Positions 11,901 through 18,943 of a stretch of 21,975 nucleotides of DNA are shown here, one piece after another. The stretch is from positions 1 to 21,975 of IMG/VR virus record IMGVR_UViG_3300034356_001749; one strand, 5' to 3'. Within the stretch, counting starts at the first letter, position 1, and the number at the start of each line of letters is the position of its first letter. Made by a program: the position numbers and the translations under genes. A model generated the notes under the pieces. It was not told where the DNA came from. It made no database searches and saw nothing but the letters and a program-made list of their open reading frames with translations. The stretch is from a virus.

Positions 11901-12544
11901 GAGGTTTTGCTACTCAATTTGTTATACAAGACAATTCATACAATATTAAATTTGCAATATCTACATCAGGTAGTTTTTCTTATTTTAATACGGGAGGTAA
12001 TGTAGGTATTAATACCACAACAGATTCGGGTTATACATTAAATGTAAATGGAACAGGATACTTTAATGGTAATGTAAAAGTTAATGGAGCTATACAAGCT
12101 TCAACACCTACAGCTAGTTCTTATATATGTCACATAGGACTAACAGCTGACCAAGTGCTAGTTTCAGGAGCTGATGCTGTATTAGATTTTGTAGACATTG
12201 CAGATACTAATAACTGGTATGACCCAACTACTAAGAGATTTTTACCAAATGTTGCCGGATACTATCATATAGATTTCTCACTATGGTTTGAACCATCTCC
12301 AGTAAGTACAGGACAGTACAATATCCAAGTAAGAAAGAACGGAACAACAGTAATGATCATACAGCAACCTACTATAAATAATGGCACAGGACAATCATTA
12401 ATGAGTTCTAAGCTAGTTTATTTTAACGGGACAACAGATTATATAGATTTCACAGCTTATCAATCTACAGGAAGTAATAGAAACATTTGGAAAGGTACAG
12501 ATAGCTCCGGAACATATGCTACTATACATTTATTAGCGGTATAA
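8984..12544 (+). CDS. 1186-aa tail fibre with C1q-like tip
   Basis: A large receptor-binding fibre. The N-terminus contains GRLLFDDAG...HWDKVNSRMGFGT, a junction module shared with the 14302 and 15701 genes. The shaft carries repeated units of the type GNVGIGTTTDAGYKLDVNGT at about residues 155, 455, 614, 694, 823, 926 and 1004, interspersed with variable beta domains. A RGLYIHPTLTSVTDFRAIET cassette precedes residue 614. The C-terminal 140 residues (about 1045-1186: NWYDPTTKRFLPNVAGYYHI ... FSLWFEP ... NIQVRKNGTTV) match a C1q/TNF-like trimeric jelly roll, a common fibre tip. No S74 chaperone motif (SDxRLKxNI) is present, so trimerisation probably depends on the tip. It lacks the MLNNITNFFNLI anchor of the following fibres. 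Codon style changes along the gene (for example near 11455), which suggests cassette exchange. Confidence 0.9.
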   Translation: MQLTDKDGNVFGVGGLEITTSTGKPKIPVINTDITIGTTTIVGGVAGRLLFDDAGVVGETNGVHWDKVNSRMGFGTVTPAYGISHIGNIGVAAIFSQRDFGFGAYSQITQRASYIAYTTDGTTGLAIGAASGAARIQGFNGLPATSDKPIFLQSLGGNVGIGTTTDAGYKLDVNGTTRVKGTGTTSATTAFTVTNSAATYNSLIIRDDGTFVFGNPNNGVTYLSAAPNGNIVANYFNATLDLGAGRKVTSVQYFSSGSITAASALAQGVFFNNTLVAAANNDVLVGLDIAPTFTNGAFTGLENIHIRSISSANATVVKNILLKNTGTGNGSGVSIGFNNLNANNLSHAFIKSYYVIPSGMAMSFGTGGGSSLTSEGTTALVLNADQTANFTARVIANSGGFQATGTTTNLLMSDNGTPIITRNGSTGIQFLKDAYWQTFSIFTNNTENLRVASTGNVLINTTTDAGFKLDVNGTARIQGNTTLTGTLTMGNGRFSYSANPNDWFTISGNQGLILNQVNGNNGSIVLGASNSANFTVALTNTTKYGVSISRPVTPIAGSTNLNYNSLEIDNVIDYTNATNSIVRGLYIHPTLTSVTDFRAIETTVGNVLFGTTSGNVGIGTTNPLYNLEVVSSTGYAGIGIRSAQNNNAELSFQNASYPTPRWTIRASAAADGSSGNLVFQRNASTFPMTITSGDNVLIGTSIDSSYKLDVNGTVRITDNLFLASTKGLYFTTTALGILGNSGIGTISFLTNSISRLSIDNSGNINAINSPTAAFSNIFITGSNIEFRNGIHYFSWENNGNLFQIKNITNANTIPFAIFKATNNIGINTTTDAGFRLDVNGNTRSSRFYATDGITLARISFEGFNNQVGIDYNSTSGLFKFFASGNNFLSAGWNLDTIIAPVRNTVDNIGDVVIQGGGSERVRFKANGNVGIGTTTPSYKLHTVGSAGFDNGASGDAITILNSGYIQSSLIRFRGFATQFVIQDNSYNIKFAISTSGSFSYFNTGGNVGINTTTDSGYTLNVNGTGYFNGNVKVNGAIQASTPTASSYICHIGLTADQVLVSGADAVLDFVDIADTNNWYDPTTKRFLPNVAGYYHIDFSLWFEPSPVSTGQYNIQVRKNGTTVMIIQQPTINNGTGQSLMSSKLVYFNGTTDYIDFTAYQSTGSNRNIWKGTDSSGTYATIHLLAV
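10376..10407 (+). repeat. 32-bp exact repeat between fibre genes, copy 1
   Basis: A 32-base stretch beginning GCAGGTTTTAAGTTAGATGT and ending AATGGTACTGC is identical at 13110-13141 in the next fibre gene. It encodes AGFKLDVNGTA. Identity at synonymous sites points to recent duplication or recombination. Confidence 0.8.
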
Positions 12545-12566
12545 TTTCTAGGATTTTACAATTATT

Positions 12567-12583
12567 CTTATTATATTATATAG
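12567..12583 (+). promoter_or_regulatory. late-type AT element before 12597
   Basis: CTTATTATATTATATAG lies 13 nt before the ATG. It is similar to the other TATATTATA elements of the plus arm but less exact at the 5' half. Confidence 0.4.
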
Positions 12584-12596
12584 TAAGAATGTACCT

Positions 12597-14282
12597 ATGT
12601 TAAATAACATTACTAACTTTTTCAATCTGATAAGGACTGGAATGGTTAAATCACAATTGGAATCATCTGACTTATTACCTGTTGGTACTAGAGATAGTGC
12701 ATATGGTGGAAGTTATAAGCCAACAATGGTTAAGTATTCTGATCTAGCTGCTCAGATTTTAGCCGGAGTTCCTCCCCTTACAATAGGTATAACTCCTATT
12801 GCATCAGGTACTGCAGGTAAATTATTATATGAAGGTGCCGGAAATGTATTGAATGAATCACCTGTTTTTAATATTGACCCGTTAACAGGATTTCTTGGAG
12901 TAAATACAACTACTCCTCAGTTTGCTATTGACATGCAATTTAGTACATTAGGATTCTATTCAGATCCTACTTATAATGCATATTTTGGATTAAATAACGG
13001 GGGCCTTTACTTAAGTTCACATACAAGATTTGTATTTAATACATCATTAGCAAATAGCGCCCTTACAATAGAACAAAGTGGTAATATACTTATTAATACA
13101 GGTTTTGACGCAGGTTTTAAGTTAGATGTAAATGGTACTGCGAGGTTCACGGGACAATTCTCATCGGGTGCAAATATAAACTTTCAAATACGTCAAAATT
13201 CGGGAAATCCAAACTTTCAAGTAAGAGGGGACGGATATGTTCAATTTAATAACTACACTCCTTTATCGGGTGGCACAATGAACGTTCTTGACGGAAGCAG
13301 AATATCTATGTTTGGTGGTGGTCCATTATCAGGTAACATTAACCAATTTTCAATGAGTCACCTGTTCCAAACAAATGATAGTTCTCATACTTATACAGGC
13401 GTTCTCATATCTACAACCATCAACCAAACCGGTGGAGCAAGCGGCATTACAAGAGGTCTTTACGTTAATCCAACTTTAACGGCAGCGGCAGACTTCAGAG
13501 CAATAGAAACAACTGCAGGCAATGTTATTTTCAACGGAGGCAACGTAGGTATTGGGACGAGTAGTCCTGCTTATGTGTTAGATGTGGTTGGTGGTTTTAG
13601 AATAGGCTCATCAACTATTAAGTTAGGAATGGGTGAAAGCGGAGGTAACTCCGTGTTTGTGGGTAGCTTAACAAATCAACCTTTAAAATTCCTTGTAAAC
13701 ACGAATGAATATGCAAGAATAGCCACCACAGGCAACGTCCTAATCAACACCACCGGAGACTCAGGTTTCCGCTTAGATGTTAATGGCACGGCAAGGGTGC
13801 AGGGTTTGATAACAGGAACAGCCGGTATAACAATTTCAGGAAGTTCAAGTTTTACGTCAGGGTATTTAGGTATTGCTTCAACAGGCTCGGGTGGTATTTA
13901 TGGTCTTACTGCAAATCAGCCTTTATATATTTGGAATCGTCAAACATCAACAGGAAATGGAATAGTTATAGACGATTTTAATGGTGTTGGTGCAAATAGT
14001 ATTAGTTTAAATTTACTAAATATATCAGGTTCTTATAATACGTCAGGAACTTGTGTACATAATACATTAATGATAAGTCGTGCAATAAATATGCCTTTAG
14101 GAAATCAAACTGTTCGAGGATTTTATTATAATCCGACTTTAACTAACACAACAGGATTAGTTGCTCACTTTGCCTTCCACTCAACAAGTGGACGAGTGAG
14201 ATTTGAAGGACTCCCTACTTCATCTGCAGGACTTTCATCAGGAGACATTTGGAATGATGGTGGAATAGTTAAAATAGTTTAA
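12597..14282 (+). CDS. 561-aa tail fibre, anchor-family member 1
   Basis: The N-terminal anchor MLNNITNFFNLIRTGMVKSQ...DLLPVGTRD...YKPTMVKYSDL (1-50) is shared with the 14302, 15701 and 17898 genes and distantly with 17420. It presumably docks the fibre on the virion. The shaft modules are LGVNTTTPQFAID (about 98), NILINTGFDAGFKLDVNGTA (162), GLYVNPTLTAAADFRAIETT (286), GNVGIGTSSPAYVLDVVGGF (315) and NVLINTTGDSGFRLDVNGTA (379). The end (GLPTSSAGLSSGDIWNDGGI plus VKIV) is a common phage-fibre C-terminus. Segments around 13130-13800 use markedly more C/G-ending codons than the flanks. Receptor specificity cannot be read. Confidence 0.88.
   Translation: MLNNITNFFNLIRTGMVKSQLESSDLLPVGTRDSAYGGSYKPTMVKYSDLAAQILAGVPPLTIGITPIASGTAGKLLYEGAGNVLNESPVFNIDPLTGFLGVNTTTPQFAIDMQFSTLGFYSDPTYNAYFGLNNGGLYLSSHTRFVFNTSLANSALTIEQSGNILINTGFDAGFKLDVNGTARFTGQFSSGANINFQIRQNSGNPNFQVRGDGYVQFNNYTPLSGGTMNVLDGSRISMFGGGPLSGNINQFSMSHLFQTNDSSHTYTGVLISTTINQTGGASGITRGLYVNPTLTAAADFRAIETTAGNVIFNGGNVGIGTSSPAYVLDVVGGFRIGSSTIKLGMGESGGNSVFVGSLTNQPLKFLVNTNEYARIATTGNVLINTTGDSGFRLDVNGTARVQGLITGTAGITISGSSSFTSGYLGIASTGSGGIYGLTANQPLYIWNRQTSTGNGIVIDDFNGVGANSISLNLLNISGSYNTSGTCVHNTLMISRAINMPLGNQTVRGFYYNPTLTNTTGLVAHFAFHSTSGRVRFEGLPTSSAGLSSGDIWNDGGIVKIV
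13110..13141 (+). repeat. 32-bp exact repeat between fibre genes, copy 2
   Basis: Identical to 10376-10407; the sequence context diverges immediately on both sides (TTGAC before, GAGGTTCAC after). Confidence 0.8.
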
Positions 14283-14301
14283 GCATAAGAAACAATACAA
14301 T

Positions 14302-15690
14302 ATGTTAAACAATATCACAAACTTCTTCAATCTAATTAAAACCGGAAAGGTTAAGACTCAATTAGATGGCACAGATCTTCTACCAATAGGTACAAGGGAT
14401 AACCGTTTTACTGGACAGTATCAACCTACTATGATCAAATATTCTGATCTAGTAGCAGGAATGATTGGAGGATCTAACGGGCAAGTATTGTTTAAAGACA
14501 ATGGAATTGCAAATGGTGCATCTAATCTATATTGGGATAAAGTAAATGAAAGATTGGGTATTGGCACGAGTACGCCTGCATTTGCATTAGATGCTTTAGC
14601 ACCTCAATATGGTGGTTTTAGATTTATGGCTTCTGACGCTACTTTTTTAAGGTTAGATACCACAACAACTAATTTCCAAATTAGTCAGTCAAATACTCAA
14701 ACAACTTTAACAACAAGTAATTATGGTCCGCTTTATTTCATAAATAACGGAGCTGCTTCAATAAGACTTTCTCTTTTTGCTAATGGCAACTTTGGCATAA
14801 ACACAACAACCGATGCAGGTTTCCGCTTAGACGTTAACGGAACTGCTAGGGTGCAGGGGAATACTACTTTTTTAGGTAGTATAGCGGGTAGTAATGCCGG
14901 TCGTTTTGTTATTGCAGCACAGAATTTTGCGGTAAATATAACTTCTAACAACCCTATGAATGGGGAAGGAAGTTTAATAACAACAGGTGAAATTACAACT
15001 ACAGATAACCAAACTAAAAATGTCATTAATGTAAACAATGCAGTAACTTCAACTTCTGCAAGTTTTAATACGTTGAATGGTTTTGCGTTTACCTCAACTA
15101 TAAATCAAACTCTTGGAACAATAAGAGGCTTATTTATTGCGCCAACCATAACTGCTTCAACTAACTTTAGAGCAATTGAGACTACACGAGGCAATGTCTT
15201 GTTTGGTTCAACAAGCGGCAACGTCCTAATAGGTACCACCACAGACTCAGGGTTTAAACTTGATGTAAATGGTACTGCTAGGGTGGTAAATACACTCTCA
15301 GTAAATACGGGGAATGTATCGGGTCAAGGTATTCAAATGGGGAGTGACTCAAATATTGGTATCTTCAACAATGGTGGTGTTATGCAACTAAGGCAGTATT
15401 CAAATTCATTTGAATTAGCAGGAGGCGGAACTACTGTATTTTTACGCACTGACGGTAATCGTATAAACACAATAGCTAACTATGGAATAGCATTAGGAAC
15501 ACTCAATGTAACAACTGCAAGTGCTTCTGCTATTTTAGAGGCATACTCCACAACAAAAGGCTTCCTACCCCCACGAATGACTACAACACAAAAGAATGCC
15601 ATTGCAACACCTGCTGCGGGACTAATGATATATGACACAGACTTAAACAGACCTTGCTTCTTTAACGGGACATCTTGGATAACATTATAA
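14302..15690 (+). CDS. 462-aa tail fibre, anchor-family member 2
   Basis: The anchor MLNNITNFFNLIKTGKVKTQ...LLPIGTRD...YQPTMIKYSDLV (1-50) is followed by the GQVLFKDNG...YWDKVNERLGIGTSTPA junction (about 60-93). Shaft repeats NFGINTTTDAGFRLDVNGTA (about 162) and NVLIGTTTDSGFKLDVNGTA (about 307) flank a RGLFIAPTITASTNFRAIET cassette (about 274). The tip (about 415-462: ASAILEAYSTTKGFLPPRMT ... GLMIYDTDLNRPCFFNGTSW) is a conserved adhesin end-module, shared with 15701 and frequent in Bacteroidetes surface proteins. It lies 19 nt after the previous gene with no visible promoter, so it is probably co-transcribed. Confidence 0.88.
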   Translation: MLNNITNFFNLIKTGKVKTQLDGTDLLPIGTRDNRFTGQYQPTMIKYSDLVAGMIGGSNGQVLFKDNGIANGASNLYWDKVNERLGIGTSTPAFALDALAPQYGGFRFMASDATFLRLDTTTTNFQISQSNTQTTLTTSNYGPLYFINNGAASIRLSLFANGNFGINTTTDAGFRLDVNGTARVQGNTTFLGSIAGSNAGRFVIAAQNFAVNITSNNPMNGEGSLITTGEITTTDNQTKNVINVNNAVTSTSASFNTLNGFAFTSTINQTLGTIRGLFIAPTITASTNFRAIETTRGNVLFGSTSGNVLIGTTTDSGFKLDVNGTARVVNTLSVNTGNVSGQGIQMGSDSNIGIFNNGGVMQLRQYSNSFELAGGGTTVFLRTDGNRINTIANYGIALGTLNVTTASASAILEAYSTTKGFLPPRMTTTQKNAIATPAAGLMIYDTDLNRPCFFNGTSWITL

Positions 15691-15700
15691 TACATAGACA

Positions 15701-16855
15701 ATGTTAAATAACATAACAAACTTCTTTAACTTAATTTCTACTAAAAAAGTAAAGACACAGTTAGATCCTACTGACCTTTTAGCAATTGGTACTAAAGATC
15801 CTAGATTCTCAGGTAACTATCAGCCTACACTTATTGAGTATTCTAATTTTGTATCCGGATTAGTTGGAGGTTCAAATGGTCAAGTACTATTCAATGACAA
15901 TGATACCATTAGTGGTGCTGCTAACTTTTACTGGGATAAGATAAACCAAAGAGTAGGAATAGGTACAAGTACACCTGCACATCCTTTAGATGTAAGAGGT
16001 GTTAATGAAATAATCAAAATTACTGCAACAGGTGGCGGTGCTACCATTAAGATGCAGAATTCTTTTGGTTCTACTTGGAATGTTGGTACAACAGGAAATG
16101 ATTTTTATTGGTTATATAATGGTATAAATACATTTATGACCATTAAGAATAATGGTAATGTTCTTATTGATACCACAACAGATTCTGGCTATAAACTTGA
16201 CGTTAACGGAACTGCGAGGGTGCAGGGGAATGCAACGGTTCAATCGTTGTTAGTGCCAACTACTAATCTTTACGATATTGGTACTTTAGGCGTAAGATTT
16301 AGAGACGGTTATTTCAAAGGAATCTTGCTTGCAACTGAAATGTATGCGGAGCAATTTAGATTTGCAGCTACAAATTATAAGATTCTAAATGTTGGAGGAA
16401 CTCAAATAGCACAATGGTTTGGAACAGGTAACTTATTAATTCAAAACGGAGGAACGTTTACAGACGCAGGCTTTAGACTTGACGTGAATGGTACTGCGAG
16501 GGTGGTAACAAGCATATTAGTAGGTGCAGGTTCGGGTACGGGAACAGTTCAAACGGGAGTTTGTAGAGCAACTTACTTTAATAGTTATGCTAATAACTTT
16601 ACAATATTTGAAACTAACAACTCTACGGGAAATGCTAAATTTTATCAAGGTGTTTCAGTGGGTACAAGTTCAGACCCCGTTGCTTCGGCACAAGTTGAAA
16701 TAGTAAGCACAACACAAGGTTTCTTACCTCCACGAATGACTTCTGCTGAAAGAACTGCAATATTAACACCAGCAGTAGGACTCATGGTATATCAAACAGA
16801 CGCTACGGAAGGACTATATATTTATAAATCCACAGGATGGGCTTTGAATTCTTAA
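15701..16855 (+). CDS. 384-aa tail fibre, anchor-family member 3
   Basis: The anchor MLNNITNFFNLISTKKVKTQ...LLAIGTKDPRFSGNYQPTLI (1-45) is followed by the junction GQVLFNDND...YWDKINQRVGIGTSTPAH (about 61-93). Repeats are NVLIDTTTDSGYKLDVNGTA (about 152) and FTDAGFRLDVNGTARVV (about 253). The tip TTQGFLPPRMTSAERTAILT...GLMVYQTD (about 336-384) matches the end of the 14302 fibre. It is the shortest of the three long anchor-family fibres, with fewer shaft cassettes. It starts 10 nt after the previous stop. It presumably forms a trimeric side fibre. Confidence 0.88.
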   Translation: MLNNITNFFNLISTKKVKTQLDPTDLLAIGTKDPRFSGNYQPTLIEYSNFVSGLVGGSNGQVLFNDNDTISGAANFYWDKINQRVGIGTSTPAHPLDVRGVNEIIKITATGGGATIKMQNSFGSTWNVGTTGNDFYWLYNGINTFMTIKNNGNVLIDTTTDSGYKLDVNGTARVQGNATVQSLLVPTTNLYDIGTLGVRFRDGYFKGILLATEMYAEQFRFAATNYKILNVGGTQIAQWFGTGNLLIQNGGTFTDAGFRLDVNGTARVVTSILVGAGSGTGTVQTGVCRATYFNSYANNFTIFETNNSTGNAKFYQGVSVGTSSDPVASAQVEIVSTTQGFLPPRMTSAERTAILTPAVGLMVYQTDATEGLYIYKSTGWALNS

Positions 16856-16859
16856 TTAT

Positions 16860-16877
16860 TTTTACTATATTATATAA
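16860..16877 (+). promoter_or_regulatory. late-type AT element before 16890
   Basis: TTTTACTATATTATATAA, close to the elements at 8662 and 17381, lies 12 nt before the ATG. Confidence 0.45.
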
Positions 16878-16889
16878 TAACATAAAGAC

Positions 16890-17162
16890 ATGGAAACAAC
16901 AACAACACCACAAGGAGTAGCTATTCAACCAGTAGTATTCCCATTAAATGAAGGTACAGCAACTAGATTAACTGTATTAGTACTTAACTTTACTACAGAT
17001 GCTACAACAGCAACTACTTACTATCAGTTATTAACTGAAGAAGGAGCACAATTACGTCAAGGTAACTATACTATGACAGAAGAAGAATTTGCTAATTGGG
17101 GTACTGACAATAACGTAGTAAACCAATATGTAGCAGATGCTATTGGAGTAGTACTTATTTAA
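16890..17162 (+). CDS. 90-aa small structural-region protein
   Basis: METTTTPQGVAIQPVVFPLN starts a Thr-rich protein with predicted beta strands (RLTVLVLNFTTDATTATTYYQLLTEE split around 26-51). An acidic segment (MTEEEFANWGTDNNVVNQYV, about 62-81) and a hydrophobic end (GVVLI) follow. It is similar in feel to small proteins that accompany fibre genes in Bacteroidetes phages, but I cannot name the family. It has its own AT-rich promoter-like element. Confidence 0.75.
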   Translation: METTTTPQGVAIQPVVFPLNEGTATRLTVLVLNFTTDATTATTYYQLLTEEGAQLRQGNYTMTEEEFANWGTDNNVVNQYVADAIGVVLI

Positions 17163-17165
17163 TTA

Positions 17166-17173
17166 TATATTTG
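17166..17173 (+). promoter_or_regulatory. -7 box TATATTTG before 17191
   Basis: An exact TAnnTTTG match 17 nt before the ATG of the 56-aa gene, a normal short-leader spacing for Bacteroidetes. Confidence 0.55.
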
Positions 17174-17190
17174 TAAAAAAATAAATAATT

Positions 17191-17361
17191 ATGGAAAATA
17201 ACCAACGTCCACAGGCTAAGCCTATTACTCTTTCAGTTCAACACTTAGAAGTATTAGAAAACTTTATTAGTGAGATGCCAACTAAATATGGTGTAGCACT
17301 ATTAAACTTTTTATCTCAAGTAGCTCAGGAGCAAGATTCCGCGGAAACCGTAGAAGAATAG
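17191..17361 (+). CDS. 56-aa small helical protein
   Basis: The frame reads MENNQRPQAKPITLSVQHLE, then VLENFISEMPTKYGVALLNF, ending LSQVAQEQDSAETVEE. It is a mainly helical, soluble protein with an acidic tail. It lies between two promoter-like elements (TATATTTG at 17166 and TTTTGTATATTATAAT at 17381), so it may be its own transcription unit. It has no recognised family; it could be a chaperone or accessory for the fibres, on position only. Confidence 0.7.
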   Translation: MENNQRPQAKPITLSVQHLEVLENFISEMPTKYGVALLNFLSQVAQEQDSAETVEE

Positions 17362-17380
17362 TTTGTGTTTTATAAATATT

Positions 17381-17396
17381 TTTTGTATATTATAAT
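17381..17396 (+). promoter_or_regulatory. late-type promoter element before 17420
   Basis: TTTTGTATATTATAAT, nearly identical to the elements at 6498 and 8662, here with a 23-nt leader to the ATG. Confidence 0.5.
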
Positions 17397-17419
17397 GTAT
17401 ACATTTAATATTTATAACC

Positions 17420-17893
17420 ATGGACATTTTAAATTTTATTTCTTGGATTAAAGCAGGAGAGTATAGAACTACTCTTCCTACAGATACGTCTAACCTTATT
17501 GCTATTGGAGCTAAAGACCCTAGTCGTGATGATGGTTACAGACCAATGGCAATTAATGCCGCACCATTACAGTCACTATATGATACTGCTAATGTAGCTC
17601 AAGCAACTCTTATTACCAATGCGGTAACTGTAAATGCACTTAACGGTATTATTACTACTGTATCTTCAACTCTTGCTGGAGCTACTACAACTTTCTTTAC
17701 AGTAAACAATTCAGATGTACTTGCTACTTCTAGAATTTTACTTACGTTAGAATATGATGAAGCTGCTACCGGGATTCCTGTAGTTAGAGTTGCAGACATT
17801 GTAGCTGGTTCATTTAAAGTTGTTATTACTAATGCTGCCGCAGCTACTGCATTAAACGCTGCACTTAGAGTTCATTTCCTTATTATAGCATAG
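17420..17893 (+). CDS. 157-aa short fibre, divergent anchor-family member
   Basis: The N-terminus MDILNFISWIKAGEYRTTLP...LIAIGAKDPSRDDGYRPMAI (1-47) keeps the anchor layout of the MLNN family: a hydrophobic helix with a basic tail, then L-x-(A/P)IGxKD, then YxPM. It diverges in sequence. The remaining 110 residues (TLAGATTTFFTVNNSDVLAT ... ARVHFLIIA-like end) are a beta-rich Ala/Thr-rich head with no LDVNG repeats. It is probably a short trimeric fibre or adaptor. It is the first gene after a promoter-like element, with the 17898 fibre 4 nt downstream. Confidence 0.8.
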   Translation: MDILNFISWIKAGEYRTTLPTDTSNLIAIGAKDPSRDDGYRPMAINAAPLQSLYDTANVAQATLITNAVTVNALNGIITTVSSTLAGATTTFFTVNNSDVLATSRILLTLEYDEAATGIPVVRVADIVAGSFKVVITNAAAATALNAALRVHFLIIA

Positions 17894-17897
17894 TAAT

Positions 17898-18590
17898 ATG
17901 TTAAATAACCTCACAAACTTCTTTAATCTTATTAAGGTCAGAATGGTAAAAACTGTTCTGGAAGATAGTGATTTGTTTGTGGTTGGTACTAGAGATACAA
18001 AATACGATGGTAGTTATAAACCCGTAGTAGCACCATTAAGTGCTGTTGTTAATTCTGTTATTAATCAGTTACCTCCAGGATTATATAGTCTATTTGCACA
18101 AACAGCTAATAGTATTCCTGTTACTGGCACAACTGCAGAAACCTCTTTAATTAATGGAGGTGTAGGTACGTTATCTGTACCGGCTAATGGATTTCAAGTA
18201 GGAGATAGTTTTAGAGCTATAATGGCTGGAGTTTTAAATGTAGCCAATAATCAGACTATAAGGATCAAAGTAAAAACAGGAAGTGTAATTCTTTTAGATA
18301 GTGGTCTTCAAAATATTACTAATATTACTAATGATGTTTTTTCTTTAAACATTGATTTTACCATTAGACAACTTGGAACAACTGGTGTAGCATCTATAGT
18401 TTCATTAGGCACTTTTCATTATGCAAAAACATCAAACACTAGTGTTCAAGGTTTTGCATTTAATGTAGTAAACAATACAACTTTTAGTACTACTATACCA
18501 AATACTCTTGATATAACAGTACAGTGGGGAAGCAATGCTGCTGGAAACAGCATTTTCAGTGATATATTTATTTTAAACAAAACATATTAA
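17898..18590 (+). CDS. 230-aa short tail fibre, anchor-family member
   Basis: The anchor MLNNLTNFFNLIKVRMVKTV...DLFVVGTRDTKYDGSYKPVV (1-45) is joined to a jelly-roll-like tip. The tip begins LFAQTANSIPVTGTTAETSL and continues GVGTLSVPANGFQVGDSFRA, ending FSDIFILNKTY. That tip type (TETSLxxxGxGxLxVPAxxFxxGDSF) recurs at the ends of many phage fibres, as I recall it. It has no LDVNG shaft, so this fibre would be short. The shared anchor with a different tip is clear domain shuffling. Confidence 0.85.
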   Translation: MLNNLTNFFNLIKVRMVKTVLEDSDLFVVGTRDTKYDGSYKPVVAPLSAVVNSVINQLPPGLYSLFAQTANSIPVTGTTAETSLINGGVGTLSVPANGFQVGDSFRAIMAGVLNVANNQTIRIKVKTGSVILLDSGLQNITNITNDVFSLNIDFTIRQLGTTGVASIVSLGTFHYAKTSNTSVQGFAFNVVNNTTFSTTIPNTLDITVQWGSNAAGNSIFSDIFILNKTY

Positions 18591-18592
18591 TC

Positions 18593-18937
18593 ATGTCAGT
18601 AGGAAATTTAAAGACATACGGAAATAAAGGAAACAATTTTCCATTCCAATTAAATGTACTTCAAGGTTTATCTTCTGTAGTAAATGCACTTACTGGAGCA
18701 ACATCCGGAGATGCTAAGACTACAACCATTGCAAGACCAGCAGCTGCAGGAACAGTTGCTGCAGGAGCAAATAGTGTTTCTATAGCAAATGTAGGTGCAG
18801 CCAATGGTACAGTAAAAGGAGTAACTTTAAAGCCAGGAGAAACAATTACATTTGATGCGGGAGCAATTAACAATACTCTAGATGCAATAGCTTATGTAGC
18901 CACGGGAACAGAGTTTCTAATCATTACAGTAGTATAA
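18593..18937 (+). CDS. 114-aa conserved Bacteroidetes-phage structural protein
   Basis: MSVGNLKTYGNKGNNFPFQL is a highly characteristic N-terminus (GNLKTYGNKGNNFPxQL) that I recall from many Bacteroidetes phages. An Ala/Thr-rich beta domain follows (GAANGTVKGVTLKPGETITF and DAIAYVATGTEFLIITVV). Its position between fibres suggests a small virion or fibre-base protein. It starts 2 nt after the previous stop and is 6 nt before the next gene, so it is co-transcribed. Confidence 0.8.
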   Translation: MSVGNLKTYGNKGNNFPFQLNVLQGLSSVVNALTGATSGDAKTTTIARPAAAGTVAAGANSVSIANVGAANGTVKGVTLKPGETITFDAGAINNTLDAIAYVATGTEFLIITVV

Positions 18938-18943
18938 CATACT

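Noticed and set aside
8944-16000. Antisense frames of 60-100 codons inside the fibre genes
   Set aside because: They mirror the repetitive, Thr/Gly/Asn-rich coding strand and have no independent start or promoter.
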